From: Streptococcus mitis
GTDB lineage: Bacteria; Bacillota; Bacilli; Lactobacillales; Streptococcaceae
Direction: 5' to 3'
NCBI RefSeq assembly: GCF_009496285.1
Contig: NZ_WIJK01000009.1
Location: 12,643-76,642 of the forward strand
DNA: 64,000 bases
The notes beneath the pieces are model-generated. The model saw only the letters and a program-made list of their open reading frames with translations. It was not told the DNA's origin and ran no database searches. Position 1 is the first letter of the stretch, and every line of letters starts with the position of its first letter. Below, in pieces: positions 9,782 to 20,056 of the stretch. The position numbers were made by a program, and so were the translations under genes.

Positions 9782-10687
9782 ACACAGTTTTACAAATCAA
9801 TTCTATTTGCCAAACGCAGTTAGAAAGGCAGGCAGCTAGACCGCTTCCTTTCTGTTACGACGGCAAAACCCACGAATCGATACCATTCGTGGGTTTTGCC
9901 TAGTGAAGCGTTTAGGTGAACTGCCATAGCGGTTGCCGTTTATTAGATTACGACACTGAGTTTTACAAATCGATTCCATTTGTAAAACTCAGTTAGTAAG
10001 GCAGTTAGCTAGACCGCTTCCTTTCTGTTACGACACGAAGAGGCGAAAACGATTATTTTTCGCCGATGAGTTAGTAAAGCAGGTAGCTAGACTGCTTTCT
10101 AACTATTACGACGAAAAAGTCCACGAATCGATACCATTCGCGGATTTTTCCTAATGAAGCGTTTAGGTAAACAGCAATAGCAGTTACCGATTATTGGATT
10201 ACGACACAGAGTTTAGCAAATCGATTCCATTTGCCAAACGTAGTTAGTGAGGCAGTTAGCTATAACACTTCCTAAATGTTACGACACGAAGAGGCGAAAA
10301 CGATTATTTTTCGCCGATGAGTTAGTAAAGCAGGTAGCTAGACTGCTTTCTAACTATTACGACGAAAAAGTCCACGAATCGAAACTATTCGTGGACTTTG
10401 CCTAGTGAAGCGTTTAGGTGAACTGCCATAGCGGTTACCATTTATTAGATTACGACACGGAGTTTGGCAAATCGATTCTATTTGCCAAACGTAGTTAGTA
10501 AGGCAGGTAGCTAGACCACTTACTACCCCTTACGACGGGAAAATCCACGAATCAAAACCATTCGCGGATTTTTCCTAATGAAGCGTTTAGGTAAACAGCA
10601 ATAGCAGTTACCGATTATTAGATTACGACACTGAGTTTTACAAATCGATTCCATTTGTAAAACTCAGTTAGTAAGGCAGTTAGCTAG
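9782..10687. repeat. Tandem array of 11 two-hairpin units (78/80/93 bp), unknown function
   Basis: Eleven units end at each TTACGAC: 9782-9861, 9862-9954, 9955-10034, 10035-10112, 10113-10205, 10206-10285, 10286-10363, 10364-10456, 10457-10536, 10537-10629 and a partial 10630-10687. Lengths are exactly 80, 93 (A) or 78 (B'), in the order B A B B' A B B' A B A B. Each unit opens with a stem of 8-16 bp around a 7-base loop of consensus CGATNCC. A second imperfect hairpin follows: CTAGT/ATTAG or CTAAT/ATTAG closing pairs in type A; AAGG/CCTT or GTTAG...CTAAC pairs in type B. Stem sequences differ between units while pairing is kept. 10035-10112 and 10286-10363 are identical. There is no ORF with an RBS. 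The array lies between convergent pepV and prfC. Confidence 0.9.
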
Positions 10688-10710
10688 TTCGCCAAATAGC
10701 GACTAGCGTC

Positions 10711-10741
10711 CAACAATTAGGAACTTTAGTTCCAATTGTTG
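10711..10741. other. Unrelated hairpin between the array and prfC
   Basis: CAACAATTAGGAAC pairs with GTTCCAATTGTTG around a TTTA loop with one bulge. It has no T run on either strand. It may protect the 3' end of prfC mRNA or close the array. Confidence 0.55.
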
Positions 10742-10749
10742 GTACTGAG

Positions 10750-12294
10750 TTACATCTTCTCCTCCAACTCTACATCTGGATACTTGTCCGCAAACCAGCG
10801 GAGGGCAAAGTCATTCTCAAAGAGGAAGACTGGCTGGTCAAAACGGTCTTTGGCCAAGATATTTCGGCTTGATGACATCCGTTCATCCAAGTCCTCAGGC
10901 TTGATCCAACGAACAGTCTTTTTACCCATTGGGCTCATGACTACTTCAGCATTGTACTCGCCTTCCATACGGTGCTTAAAGACTTCAAACTGGAGTTGAC
11001 CAACAGCTCCTAGCATGTACTCGCCTGTTTGGTAATTCTTATAAAGCTGAATAGCTCCCTCTTGCACCAATTGCTCAATCCCCTTGTGGAAAGATTTTTG
11101 TTTCATGACGTTCTTAGCAGAAACTTTCATGAAAATCTCAGGAGTAAAGGTTGGCAGTGGTTCAAATTCAAATTTGTTTTTCCCAACTGTCAAAGTATCT
11201 CCCACCTGATAAGTACCAGTATCGTAAACTCCGATAATATCACCTGCCACGGCATTGGTCACATTTTCACGACTTTCCGCCATAAACTGAGTAACATTTG
11301 ACAGCTTAGCTCCCTTACCAGTACGAGGGAGATTAACACTCATACCACGCTCGAATTCACCCGATACGATTCGAACAAAGGCAATACGGTCACGGTGACG
11401 AGGGTCCATGTTGGCTTGGATTTTAAAGACAAATCCTGAGAAATCCTTGTCATAAGGATCCACAATTTCGCCATCTGTTTTCTTGTGTCCATGTGGTTCT
11501 GGAGCAAACTTAAGGAAGGTCTCAAGGAAGGTCTGCACCCCAAAGTTAGTGAGGGCTGAACCAAAGAATACTGGTGTTAATTCACCCGCAAGGATGGCTT
11601 CTTCTGAGAATTCATTTCCAGCTTCTTGCAAGAGCTCGATGTCATCCTTGACTTGCTCGTAGAATGGGTTGCTAGCAAATAGCTTGTCCCCATCTTCCAG
11701 ACTAGCAAAGCGTTCATCCCCTTTATAGAGCTCTAAACGTTGGTTATAAAGGTCATACAAACCTTCAAAGGCTTTCCCCATCCCGATTGGCCAGTTCATC
11801 GGGTAGCTAGCTATGCCCAAGACTTCTTCCAATTCTTGCAAGAGATCTAGTGGTTCACGACCGTCACGGTCCAGCTTGTTCATAAAGGTAAAGACTGGAA
11901 TGCCACGGTGTTTAACAACCTCAAACAATTTCTTGGTTTGGGCCTCGATACCCTTGGCAGAGTCCACTACCATGACCGCAGCATCCACCGCCATCAAGGT
12001 ACGATAGGTATCCTCTGAGAAGTCCTCGTGCCCTGGAGTATCTAGAATGTTGACGCGCTTGCCATCATAGTCAAACTGCATGACAGATGAGGTTACCGAA
12101 ATCCCACGTTGTTTCTCGATATCCATCCAGTCAGACTTGGCAAAAGTCCCAGTTTTCTTTCCTTTTACAGTACCTGCCTCACGAATCTCTCCCCCAAAAT
12201 AGAGCAATTGCTCTGTAATAGTCGTTTTACCCGCGTCCGGGTGAGAGATGATGGCAAAGGTACGGCGTTTCTTAATTTCTTCTTGAATATTCAT
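10750..12294 (-). CDS. prfC: Peptide chain release factor 3
   Basis: Class II release factor: a GTPase that removes RF1/RF2 from the ribosome after termination. 514 aa, full length. Translation-GTPase motifs are intact: SHPDAGKTT (G1) near residue 18, DTPGHEDF (G3) near 88 and FMNKLDRDG (G4) near 142; RF3-specific C-terminal domains follow. It is transcribed away from gatC and convergent with the arc operon across the repeat array. A weakly conserved GAAAGAGA site lies before the ATG. Confidence 0.96.
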   Translation of the reverse strand: MNIQEEIKKRRTFAIISHPDAGKTTITEQLLYFGGEIREAGTVKGKKTGTFAKSDWMDIEKQRGISVTSSVMQFDYDGKRVNILDTPGHEDFSEDTYRTLMAVDAAVMVVDSAKGIEAQTKKLFEVVKHRGIPVFTFMNKLDRDGREPLDLLQELEEVLGIASYPMNWPIGMGKAFEGLYDLYNQRLELYKGDERFASLEDGDKLFASNPFYEQVKDDIELLQEAGNEFSEEAILAGELTPVFFGSALTNFGVQTFLETFLKFAPEPHGHKKTDGEIVDPYDKDFSGFVFKIQANMDPRHRDRIAFVRIVSGEFERGMSVNLPRTGKGAKLSNVTQFMAESRENVTNAVAGDIIGVYDTGTYQVGDTLTVGKNKFEFEPLPTFTPEIFMKVSAKNVMKQKSFHKGIEQLVQEGAIQLYKNYQTGEYMLGAVGQLQFEVFKHRMEGEYNAEVVMSPMGKKTVRWIKPEDLDERMSSSRNILAKDRFDQPVFLFENDFALRWFADKYPDVELEEKM

Positions 12295-12457
12295 AAGTTC
12301 TCTTTCTTTGATTCTCTATTTTTCTTGTTTCAATAACTAAGAATGATTTCTACATTGGATTTTACCATTCCTTTCAACACTCCATTATATCGGATTTTAG
12401 CATTTTTTTCAATTTCTATTTCTTTTCACTTATCCCTCCCTTATTTATAGGAAAATA

Positions 12458-12466
12458 TGGTAAAAT
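12458..12466 (+). promoter_or_regulatory. Extended -10 promoter of gatCAB
   Basis: TGGTAAAAT, an extended -10, lies 41 bp before the gatC ATG. No good -35 is evident, as is common for extended -10 promoters. Confidence 0.55.
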
Positions 12467-12506
12467 AGAACAGACTAAAAATCATCATTTCACGAAAGGA
12501 TGCAAG

Positions 12507-12809
12507 ATGAAAATTACGCAAGAAGAGGTAACACACGTTGCTAATCTTTCAAAATTAAGATTCTCTGAAGAAGAAACTGCTGCCTTTGCGACTACCTTGT
12601 CTAAGATTGTTGACATGGTCGAATTGCTGGGCGAAGTTGACACAACTGGTGTCGCACCTACTACAACCATGGCTGATCGCAAGACTGTACTCCGCCCTGA
12701 TGTGGCTGAAGAAGGAACAGACCGCGATCGCTTGTTTAAAAACGTACCTGAAAAAGACAACTACTATATCAAGGTACCAGCTATCCTAGACGATGGAGGA
12801 GATGCCTAA
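12507..12809 (+). CDS. gatC: Asp/Glu-tRNA amidotransferase subunit C
   Basis: Small structural subunit (100 aa) of GatCAB, which converts Glu-tRNA(Gln) and Asp-tRNA(Asn) to Gln-tRNA(Gln) and Asn-tRNA(Asn) in organisms lacking the direct synthetases. The sequence has the family N terminus ([18 protein letters not shown]) and the LREDV-like segment LRPDVAEEG. An AAAGGA site precedes the ATG. The stop overlaps the gatA start by one base (TAATG), which indicates translational coupling. Confidence 0.94.
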   Translation: MKITQEEVTHVANLSKLRFSEEETAAFATTLSKIVDMVELLGEVDTTGVAPTTTMADRKTVLRPDVAEEGTDRDRLFKNVPEKDNYYIKVPAILDDGGDA

Positions 12810-14275
12810 TGACTTTTAACAATAAAACGATTGAAGAGTTGCACAACCTCCTTGTATCCAAGGAAATTTCTGCAACCGAACTAACGCAAGCAACGCTTGA
12901 AGATATCAAGGCGCGTGAAGCGGCTATTAATGCCTTTGTCACTATCGCTGAAGATCAAGCTCTTGCTCAAGCTAAAGCTATTGACGAAACTGGAATTGAC
13001 GCTGACAATGTCCTTTCAGGAATTCCGCTAGCAGTTAAGGATAACATCTCTACAGATGGCATCCTAACAACTGCAGCTTCAAAAATGCTCTACAACTACG
13101 AACCAATCTTTGATGCGACAGCTGTTGCCAATGCAAAATCTAAGGGCATGATCGTTGTTGGGAAAACCAACATGGACGAGTTTGCCATGGGTGGTTCTGG
13201 TGAAACATCTTACTACGGTGCAACTAAAAATGCCTGGGACCACAACAAGGTTCCTGGTGGATCATCTAGTGGTTCTGCTGCAGCTGTAGCTTCAGGGCAA
13301 GTTCGCTTGTCACTTGGTTCTGATACTGGTGGTTCCATCCGCCAACCTGCTGCCTTCAACGGGATTGTTGGTCTCAAACCAACCTACGGAACAGTTTCTC
13401 GTTTCGGTCTCATTGCCTTTGGTAGCTCATTAGACCAGATTGGACCTTTCGCACCAACTGTTAAGGAAAATGCCCTCTTGCTCAACGCTATTGCCAGCGA
13501 AGATGCCAAAGACTCTACTTCTGCTCCTGTCCGTATTGCCGACTTTACTTCAAAAATCGGTCAAGACATCAAGGGCATGAAAATCGCTTTGCCTAAAGAA
13601 TACCTCGGTGAAGGAATTGATCCAGAGGTTAAAGAAACCATCCTTAATGCTGCTAAACACTTTGAAAAACTGGGTGCTATCGTTGAAGAAGTTAGCCTTC
13701 CTCACTCAAAATACGGTGTTGCCGTTTACTACATCATCGCTTCATCAGAAGCTTCATCAAACTTGCAACGTTTTGACGGTATTCGTTACGGCTACCGCGC
13801 AGAGGATGCAAGCAACCTTGATGAAATCTATGTAAACAGCCGTAGTCAAGGTTTCGGTGAAGAAGTGAAACGCCGCATCATGCTAGGTACTTTCAGCCTT
13901 TCATCTGGTTACTACGATGCATACTACAAGAAGGCTGGACAAGTTCGCACCCTTATCATCCAAGATTTCGAAAAAGTCTTTGCGGATTATGACTTGATTT
14001 TGGGACCAACTGCTCCTAGTGTTGCTTATGACTTGGATTCACTCAACCACGACCCAGTCGCTATGTACTTGGCTGACCTTTTGACCATCCCTGTCAACTT
14101 GGCTGGTCTACCAGGGATTTCGATTCCTGCTGGATTCTCTCAAGGTCTACCAGTCGGTCTACAATTGATTGGTCCTAAGTACTCTGAGGAAACCATTTAC
14201 CAAGCTGCTGCTGCCTTTGAAGCAACAACAGACTACCACAAACAACAACCTGTGATTTTTGGAGGTGATAACTAA
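12809..14275 (+). CDS. gatA: Asp/Glu-tRNA amidotransferase subunit A
   Basis: Amidase-signature glutaminase subunit, 488 aa, which frees ammonia from glutamine for GatB. The Ser-cisSer-Lys active site is visible: VKDNIS near residue 77 (Lys), and the glycine/serine-rich [14 protein letters not shown] and [14 protein letters not shown] near 150-185. Start and stop each overlap the neighbouring gene by one base. Confidence 0.96.
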   Translation: MTFNNKTIEELHNLLVSKEISATELTQATLEDIKAREAAINAFVTIAEDQALAQAKAIDETGIDADNVLSGIPLAVKDNISTDGILTTAASKMLYNYEPIFDATAVANAKSKGMIVVGKTNMDEFAMGGSGETSYYGATKNAWDHNKVPGGSSSGSAAAVASGQVRLSLGSDTGGSIRQPAAFNGIVGLKPTYGTVSRFGLIAFGSSLDQIGPFAPTVKENALLLNAIASEDAKDSTSAPVRIADFTSKIGQDIKGMKIALPKEYLGEGIDPEVKETILNAAKHFEKLGAIVEEVSLPHSKYGVAVYYIIASSEASSNLQRFDGIRYGYRAEDASNLDEIYVNSRSQGFGEEVKRRIMLGTFSLSSGYYDAYYKKAGQVRTLIIQDFEKVFADYDLILGPTAPSVAYDLDSLNHDPVAMYLADLLTIPVNLAGLPGISIPAGFSQGLPVGLQLIGPKYSEETIYQAAAAFEATTDYHKQQPVIFGGDN

Positions 14276-15717
14276 TGAACTTTGAAACAGTCATTGGACT
14301 TGAAGTCCACGTAGAGCTCAACACCAATTCAAAAATCTTCTCACCTACATCTGCCCACTTCGGAAATGACCAAAATGCCAACACTAACGTGATTGACTGG
14401 TCTTTCCCAGGAGTACTGCCAGTTCTCAATAAAGGTGTTGTCGATGCCGGTATCAAGGCTGCTCTTGCCCTCAACATGGACATCCACAAAAAGATGCACT
14501 TTGACCGCAAAAACTACTTCTACCCTGATAACCCAAAAGCCTACCAAATTTCTCAGTTTGATGAGCCTATCGGCTATAATGGTTGGATTGAAGTCGAGCT
14601 AGAAGACGGTACGACTAAGAAAATCGGTATCGAACGTGCCCACTTAGAGGAAGACGCTGGTAAAAACACCCACGGTACAGATGGCTACTCTTATGTTGAC
14701 CTCAACCGACAAGGGGTTCCATTGATTGAGATTGTCTCTGAAGCAGACATGCGTTCTCCAGAAGAAGCCTATGCTTATCTAACCGCCCTCAAGGAAGTTA
14801 TCCAATACGCTGGCATTTCTGACGTTAAGATGGAAGAAGGTTCCATGCGTGTGGATGCCAACATTTCTCTTCGTCCTTATGGTCAAGAAAAATTCGGTAC
14901 CAAGACTGAGTTGAAAAACCTCAACTCCTTCTCAAACGTTCGCAAGGGTCTTGAATACGAAGTCCAACGCCAGGCTGAAATCCTTCGCTCAGGCGGTCAA
15001 ATTCGCCAAGAAACACGCCGTTACGATGAAGCGAATAAAGCAACCATCCTCATGCGTGTCAAAGAAGGTGCTGCAGACTACCGCTACTTCCCAGAACCAG
15101 ACCTACCACTCTTTGAAATTTCTGACGAGTGGATTGAAGAAATGCGTACGGAGTTACCAGAGTTTCCAAAAGAGCGCCGTGCACGCTATGTCTCTGACCT
15201 CGGCTTGTCAGACTACGATGCTAGCCAGTTGACAGCTAATAAAGTTACTTCTGACTTCTTTGAGAAAGCTGTTGCCCTCGGTGGTGATACTAAACAAGTT
15301 TCTAACTGGCTCCAAGGTGAAGTCGCTCAATTCTTGAACGCCGAAGGTAAGACACTGGAACAAATCGAATTGACACCAGAAAACTTGGTTGAAATGATTG
15401 CCATTATCGAAGACGGTACTATTTCGTCTAAGATTGCCAAGAAAGTCTTTGTTCACCTAGCTAAAAATGGTGGTGGCGCTCGTGAATACGTGGAAAAAGC
15501 TGGTTTAGTTCAAATCTCAGATCCTGATGTTTTGATTCCAATTATTCATCAAGTCTTTGCGGATAATGAAGCCGCTGTTGCCGACTTCAAGTCAGGAAAA
15601 CGTAACGCCGACAAGGCCTTCACAGGATTCCTCATGAAAGCAACCAAGGGTCAAGCCAACCCACAAGTCGCCCTTAAACTACTTGCCCAAGAATTGGCTA
15701 AGTTGAAAGAAGATTAA
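14275..15717 (+). CDS. gatB: Asp/Glu-tRNA amidotransferase subunit B
   Basis: Kinase/amidotransferase subunit, 480 aa, which phosphorylates the misacylated tRNA and accepts ammonia. The family start [13 protein letters not shown], the metal-site region [19 protein letters not shown] near residue 82, and the C-terminal YqeY-type tRNA-binding domain ([20 protein letters not shown]) are present. It is the last gene of gatCAB. Confidence 0.96.
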   Translation: MNFETVIGLEVHVELNTNSKIFSPTSAHFGNDQNANTNVIDWSFPGVLPVLNKGVVDAGIKAALALNMDIHKKMHFDRKNYFYPDNPKAYQISQFDEPIGYNGWIEVELEDGTTKKIGIERAHLEEDAGKNTHGTDGYSYVDLNRQGVPLIEIVSEADMRSPEEAYAYLTALKEVIQYAGISDVKMEEGSMRVDANISLRPYGQEKFGTKTELKNLNSFSNVRKGLEYEVQRQAEILRSGGQIRQETRRYDEANKATILMRVKEGAADYRYFPEPDLPLFEISDEWIEEMRTELPEFPKERRARYVSDLGLSDYDASQLTANKVTSDFFEKAVALGGDTKQVSNWLQGEVAQFLNAEGKTLEQIELTPENLVEMIAIIEDGTISSKIAKKVFVHLAKNGGGAREYVEKAGLVQISDPDVLIPIIHQVFADNEAAVADFKSGKRNADKAFTGFLMKATKGQANPQVALKLLAQELAKLKED

Positions 15718-15800
15718 GCGGAAGGAAAGCAGCCAGAAGGTTAATGTTACCCTTCTGGTATCTTTCAAAACCATTTTGGCTTTATTTTCAGACCATTTTA

Positions 15801-15809
15801 TGGTAGAAT
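15801..15809 (+). promoter_or_regulatory. Extended -10 promoter of efp
   Basis: TGGTAGAAT lies 34 bp before the efp start and an AAGAGGT ribosome site follows. Confidence 0.55.
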
Positions 15810-15843
15810 GAAGAGTAATAATATTTATTAAAGAGGTAAAAAT

Positions 15844-16404
15844 ATGATTGAAGCAAGTAAACTAAAGGCTGGTATGACTTTTGAAACAGCTGAAGGAAAA
15901 TTGATCCGCGTTTTGGAAGCTAGCCACCACAAACCAGGTAAAGGAAACACTATCATGCGTATGAAATTGCGTGATGTCCGTACTGGTTCAACATTTGAAA
16001 CAAGCTACCGCCCAGAAGAAAAATTTGAGCAAGCTATTATCGAAACAGTTCCAGCTCAATACTTGTACAAAATGGACGACACAGCTTACTTCATGAATAC
16101 AGAAACTTATGACCAATACGAAATTCCTGTTGTAAATGTTGAAAACGAATTGCTTTACATCCTTGAAAACTCAGATGTAAAAATCCAATTCTACGGAACT
16201 GAAGTAATCGGTGTGACTGTACCAACTACTGTTGAATTGACAGTTGCTGAAACACAACCATCTATCAAAGGTGCTACTGTTACAGGTTCTGGTAAACCAG
16301 CAACAATGGAAACTGGTCTTGTCGTGAACGTTCCAGATTTCATCGAAGCAGGTCAAAAATTGATTATCAACACTGCAGAAGGAACTTACGTTTCTCGCGC
16401 CTAA
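15844..16404 (+). CDS. efp: Elongation factor P
   Basis: Translation factor that relieves ribosome stalling at polyproline stretches. 186 aa with the three beta-barrel domains of the family. The N-terminal tip contains HKPGKGN near residue 30, where the modified lysine (or, in some bacteria, arginine) sits. The C-terminal signature [24 protein letters not shown] is intact. It is followed at 28 bp by an Asp23-family gene and nusB, so the three genes probably form one transcript. Confidence 0.96.
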   Translation: MIEASKLKAGMTFETAEGKLIRVLEASHHKPGKGNTIMRMKLRDVRTGSTFETSYRPEEKFEQAIIETVPAQYLYKMDDTAYFMNTETYDQYEIPVVNVENELLYILENSDVKIQFYGTEVIGVTVPTTVELTVAETQPSIKGATVTGSGKPATMETGLVVNVPDFIEAGQKLIINTAEGTYVSRA

Positions 16405-16432
16405 TCTCTAGAAACTAGAAAGAGGTCATTCT

Positions 16433-16822
16433 ATGGGAATTGAAGAACAACTTGGCGAAATCGTCATCGCCCCACGTGTACTAGAAAAAATCATTGCTAT
16501 TGCAACTGCGAAAGTTGAAGGCGTACACTCTTTTTCAAACAAATCAGTATCTGACACCCTTTCAAAACTTTCTCTTGGTCGTGGCGTATATCTAAAAGAA
16601 GCAAACGATGAGCTCACAGCTGATATCTACCTCTACCTAGAGTACGGTGTCAAAGTTCCTAAGGTTGCTATGGCTATCCAGAAAGCTGTTAAGGATGCTG
16701 TCCGTAACATGGCTGATGTTGAAATCTCTGCTGTCAACATTCACGTTTCAGGTATCGTTCCAGATAAAACACCAAAACCAGAATTGAAAGACTTATTCGA
16801 CGAGGACTTCCTCAATGACTAG
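16433..16822 (+). CDS. Asp23/Gls24-family envelope stress protein (YqhY-like)
   Basis: 129-aa protein of the Asp23 (DUF322) family: GEIVIAPRVLEKIIAIATAKVEGVHS at the N terminus and VNIHVSGI near the C terminus. The position efp - Asp23 - nusB matches YqhY of Firmicutes, which genetic work elsewhere links to the control of acetyl-CoA carboxylase and membrane lipid homeostasis. The acc genes lie only 2 kb away, on the other strand. An AAAGAGG site is present. The 3' end overlaps nusB by 8 bases. Confidence 0.88.
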   Translation: MGIEEQLGEIVIAPRVLEKIIAIATAKVEGVHSFSNKSVSDTLSKLSLGRGVYLKEANDELTADIYLYLEYGVKVPKVAMAIQKAVKDAVRNMADVEISAVNIHVSGIVPDKTPKPELKDLFDEDFLND

Positions 16823-17237
16823 TCCATTATTAGAATCTAGACGTGAACTACGTAAGTGTGCTTTCCAAGCCTTGATGAGTCTTGAATATGGTTCAGATCT
16901 AGAAACTGCTTGTCGCTTTGCCTACACACATGATCGCGAAGATACAGACGTACAACTTCCTAACTTCCTTGTAGAGCTCGTTTCTGGTGTCCAAGCTAAG
17001 AAGGATGATCTGGACAAACAAATCACTCAACATTTGAAAACTGGTTGGACCATCGATCGTCTGACTTTGGTAGAAAAGAATTTACTACGCCTAGGAGTTT
17101 TTGAAATCACTTCATTTGATACTCCTCAGCTCGTGGCTGTTAACGAAGCTATTGAACTTGCTAAGAGCTTTTCAGATCAAAAGTCAGCCCGTTTCATCAA
17201 TGGACTCCTCAGTCAATTTGTGACAGAAGAAGATTAA
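16815..17237 (+). CDS. nusB: Transcription antitermination factor NusB
   Basis: RNA-binding helical protein, 140 aa, which acts with NusE/S10 at boxA of rRNA leaders. Family features are RELRKCAFQALMSLEYG at the N terminus and the C-terminal VAVNEAIELAKSFSDQKSARFINGLL. It overlaps the preceding gene by 8 bases and is followed by a strong terminator. Confidence 0.95.
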   Translation: MTSPLLESRRELRKCAFQALMSLEYGSDLETACRFAYTHDREDTDVQLPNFLVELVSGVQAKKDDLDKQITQHLKTGWTIDRLTLVEKNLLRLGVFEITSFDTPQLVAVNEAIELAKSFSDQKSARFINGLLSQFVTEED

Positions 17238-17246
17238 ATAATATAG

Positions 17247-17279
17247 AAAAAGTGTTTGACTCCGATCAAACACTTTTTT
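17247..17279 (+). terminator. Terminator after nusB
   Basis: AAAAAGTGTTTGA pairs with TCAAACACTTTTTT around a 6-base loop. The A and T flanks make it usable from both strands. Confidence 0.88.
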
Positions 17280-17291
17280 CTTTGCCTTCCA

Positions 17292-18007
17292 CTATCTAAA
17301 AAAGTGGTAATAGACATAATTATAAACAAATATCCAGATGGGCTTGGCATAAATGAGAAAGTTGAAAAAACTATGGCAAAGGATTGTGAGCTTTAGATTC
17401 TTTGTCCAACGGTAGATCAGGGCATAGAAGAGACCGCCTAAACTATAAAACATCAAACTGATAGGATCACGATGCGATAATACCAAGTGACTGAGCCCAA
17501 AGATAAGAGCTGATAAGATAACATCCAGATAATACTTGGAATTTGAAAAGAAGGTATTCCTCTCAGAACTATCTCCTCCAATATAGGTGCGACGACTACT
17601 ATTAAACTAAAACTGAGAACAGTTGATAGAAAAGTTGGTTGCCCATTGGAGTATAAAGTCGAAAGAAGGTCTTGAAAGATATACTTGTTATCAATTAAGT
17701 GATGAAACTGTAATTGAAAAGCATCCACTAATTGACGATAAAAATAAGTAGCCACTAGACCAGCTACAAGGAAAAAGAATCTTGACTTCTTTGAACCCTT
17801 TTTTTCGAAAATATAGAGCATCTTTTTCTTTTTCAACCAGCAAACAAACATAACTAAAAGAGTTACTTCCCCAACTGCTGAAATGCTATAATAGCCATCT
17901 ATCCCCCATTCTAAAAACTTAGTTAGATGCATAATCCCTAACTCTGGTAGATAAACCGATAGAAATACCAGTAAGATATAGACTCCCAAATGCCAAAGTT
18001 TTTTCAT
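17292..18007 (-). pseudogene. CPBP-family membrane protease, broken by a one-base deletion
   Basis: The first part (start ATG 18007 after AAGGA; an ATG six bases upstream is too close to the RBS) runs in frame through several membrane segments to EEIVLRG. It then continues as nonsense to a stop near 17453. In the next frame the reading resumes exactly: NTFFSNSKYYLDVILSA, the family His motif IFGLSHLVLSHRDP and then HSFFNF, ending at 17292. A single missing base near 17555-17558 (after LRG) explains the break. It is not in a homopolymer, so phase variation is unlikely; real decay or a sequencing error are the options. Confidence 0.85.
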
Positions 18008-18120
18008 ACTCATTCCTTAAAAAAATTAAAATTACCTTGATGGAGGGAAAAATTAACAACTCCCTATTCAGTTTATCAGTTATATACTGACCTAGCACAG
18101 CATAAAATCTATAAAAACTT

Positions 18121-18225
18121 ATACTCTTCGAAAATCAAATTCAAACCACGTCAGCTTCACCTTGCCGTACTCAAGTACAGCCTTCGGCTAGCTTCCTAGT
18201 TTGCTCTTTGATTTTCATTGAGTAT
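18121..18225. repeat. BOX element (boxA-boxC type, no boxB)
   Basis: 105 bp with complementary ends ATACTCTTCG...TGAGTAT. The boxA part contains the ACGTCAGC...CGCCTTGCCGTA-like core and the boxC part GGCTAGCTTCCTAGTTTGC. It is 95% similar to the copy at 53821-53925. BOX elements are typical non-coding mobile repeats of pneumococcus and relatives. The rest of the gap (18008-18120 and 18226-18357) is AT-rich and I see nothing else in it. Confidence 0.88.
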
Positions 18226-18357
18226 TAATCTATTCTCTGTAGCACTTATAGATTATCATTCCTTATTATAAAATATACATCTTTTTTAAACGCCCCTCAG
18301 TTCCATTTCCTCAACTATCAATTATTAATCCTGAAATGAATTTTTGAGAGAAACCAA

Positions 18358-18387
18358 AAAGCTAGAACCGTTTTTAGTTCTAGCTTT
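18358..18387 (-). terminator. Terminator at the end of the fab/acc cluster
   Basis: AAAGCTAGAAC pairs with GTTCTAGCTTT. On the minus strand the stem follows the accA stop and is followed by TTTTTGG. Confidence 0.8.
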
Positions 18388-18391
18388 CTTT

Positions 18392-19159
18392 TTAATACTT
18401 TCTAAAGCGTTGATAACGTTCTTCAATGAGTTGATCTAGCGGAAGTTTACCAAGTTCATCAAGTTCTGCTTGGAGTTGTTCCTTCACTTGCTTGATTAAA
18501 TCTTTGCTTGAAAGACCAACTTCAGAAATGACCTTATCTACAACTTGCATATCCAACAACTCATACGAGGTGATTTTCATCAACTCAGCTGCTTCCATGG
18601 CACGAGTTCCATCTTTCCATAAGATAGAAGCAAATCCTTCAGGACTCAGTACGGCATAGATGGAATTTTCAAGCATCCAAACACGGTCTGCTACAGCAAG
18701 GGCAAGGGCACCACCAGATCCACCTTCACCGATAATAATCGCAATGATGGGAACTTTTAAATCACTCATTTCAAAGAGGTTACGGGCAATAGCTTCACCT
18801 TGACCCCGTTCTTCTGCTCCTACACCAGGATAGGCTCCCGCAGTGTTGATAAAAGTTACAACTGGCCGGCCAAATTTTTCAGCTTGCTTCATCAAACGAA
18901 GGGCTTTGCGATAACCTTCTGGATGGGGTTGACCAAAGTTGCGGTTAAGATTATCTTGTAAACTTTTACCTTTTTGGATTCCAACTACAGTTACTGCTTG
19001 GTCTCCCAACCATCCGATACCACCAACCACAGCACCATCATCTCTGAAAGAGCGATCACCATGTAGCTCTATAAAGTCATCAAATATTCCTGTCGCAAAA
19101 TCTAAGGCTGTTAGTCGAGTTTGTTCACGTGCTTCTCTAACGATTTTCGCTATATTCAT
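18392..19159 (-). CDS. accA: Acetyl-CoA carboxylase carboxyltransferase, alpha subunit
   Basis: Alpha subunit of the carboxyltransferase that moves CO2 from biotin to acetyl-CoA to make malonyl-CoA. The start is the ATG at 19159, overlapping the accD stop by one base (TGATG), which gives the usual 255 aa; the longer frame would need a TTG. Crotonase-fold motifs include [17 protein letters not shown] near residue 34, [23 protein letters not shown] near 110 and [12 protein letters not shown] near 145. It is the last gene of the cluster. Confidence 0.95.
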   Translation of the reverse strand: MNIAKIVREAREQTRLTALDFATGIFDDFIELHGDRSFRDDGAVVGGIGWLGDQAVTVVGIQKGKSLQDNLNRNFGQPHPEGYRKALRLMKQAEKFGRPVVTFINTAGAYPGVGAEERGQGEAIARNLFEMSDLKVPIIAIIIGEGGSGGALALAVADRVWMLENSIYAVLSPEGFASILWKDGTRAMEAAELMKITSYELLDMQVVDKVISEVGLSSKDLIKQVKEQLQAELDELGKLPLDQLIEERYQRFRKY

Positions 19160-20022
19160 CAACAATTCCCCTTATGCAACCTTACTAATCGAGCAATCAT
19201 ATCTGGCAATTCTCGCCGTTTTACAATTGCATCTACAAAGCCATGCTCTAGAAGAAACTCTGCCTTCTGGAAATCCTCTGGTAAGTCTTCCCTTACCGTA
19301 TTTTCAATCACACGGCGTCCAGCAAAACCAACAAGACTTTGAGGTTCCGCTAAGATGATATCCCCTTCCATAGCAAAGGAAGCTGTAACACCTCCAGTTG
19401 TTGGATCCGTAAGGATTGTCAGATAAAAGAGACCTGCATTGGAATGGCGTTTAACAGCTGCAGAGATTTTAGCCATCTGCATCAAACTCATGATTCCTTC
19501 TTGCATACGGGCACCACCAGAAGCCGTAAACAAGACGACTGGCAATTTCTCATCTGTGGCAAATTCGAATAAGCGAGTAATTTTTTCACCAACAACTGTC
19601 CCCATGGATGCCATGATAAAGTTAGAATCCATGATGCCAAGGGCAACCTTCTCTCCCTTAATCAAAGCTGTTCCTGTCACAACAGCCTCATCAAGACCTG
19701 TCTTTTCACGCATCAAGGTCAACTTTTTACGATAGCCTGGAAAATTCAAAGGATCCTGAGTCTCAATCCCTTTAAACATTTCCAAAAACGTCCCCATATC
19801 AATGGTTAAAGCTAAACGCTCTTGAGCTGAAATACGGAAGGTATAGCCACAGTGAGGGCATATCCGCTCACTCCCCAAGTCCTTTTGGTAAATTGTATAT
19901 TTGCAACCTGGACATTGGGAGAAGAGCTCATCTGGAACCTCTGGCTTGATCTGAGGTTGATTTACAGTCGAACGATTGGGATTGATTCGAATATATTTAT
20001 CTTTTTTACTAAATAGAGCCAT
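19159..20022 (-). CDS. accD: Acetyl-CoA carboxylase carboxyltransferase, beta subunit
   Basis: Beta subunit of the carboxyltransferase, 287 aa. The N-terminal zinc ribbon is visible ([13 protein letters not shown]...CPHC, residues about 37-58), followed by the crotonase-fold catalytic part with [12 protein letters not shown] near 165 and [13 protein letters not shown] near 210. It is translationally coupled to accA. Confidence 0.95.
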   Translation of the reverse strand: MALFSKKDKYIRINPNRSTVNQPQIKPEVPDELFSQCPGCKYTIYQKDLGSERICPHCGYTFRISAQERLALTIDMGTFLEMFKGIETQDPLNFPGYRKKLTLMREKTGLDEAVVTGTALIKGEKVALGIMDSNFIMASMGTVVGEKITRLFEFATDEKLPVVLFTASGGARMQEGIMSLMQMAKISAAVKRHSNAGLFYLTILTDPTTGGVTASFAMEGDIILAEPQSLVGFAGRRVIENTVREDLPEDFQKAEFLLEHGFVDAIVKRRELPDMIARLVRLHKGNC

Positions 20023-20056
20023 ATATCCCCCTTTTCGGTCTCATAGTCTTTTTACA

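Noticed and set aside
9782..10687. CRISPR array
   Set aside because: Units are directly adjacent, with no unique spacers of constant size; variation lies inside the stems and no cas genes are nearby.
9782..10687. Integron-like attC array or tRNA gene cluster (7-base loops resemble T-loops)
   Set aside because: There are no cassettes, no integrase and no attC core pattern (GTTRRRY / RYYYAAC). The 7-base loop lacks the TTCRA core of tRNA and no acceptor or anticodon arms can be drawn.
18008..18391. Possible small RNA in the gap beside the BOX element
   Set aside because: No promoter and terminator pair flanks it other than the accA terminator; AT-rich with no further structure.
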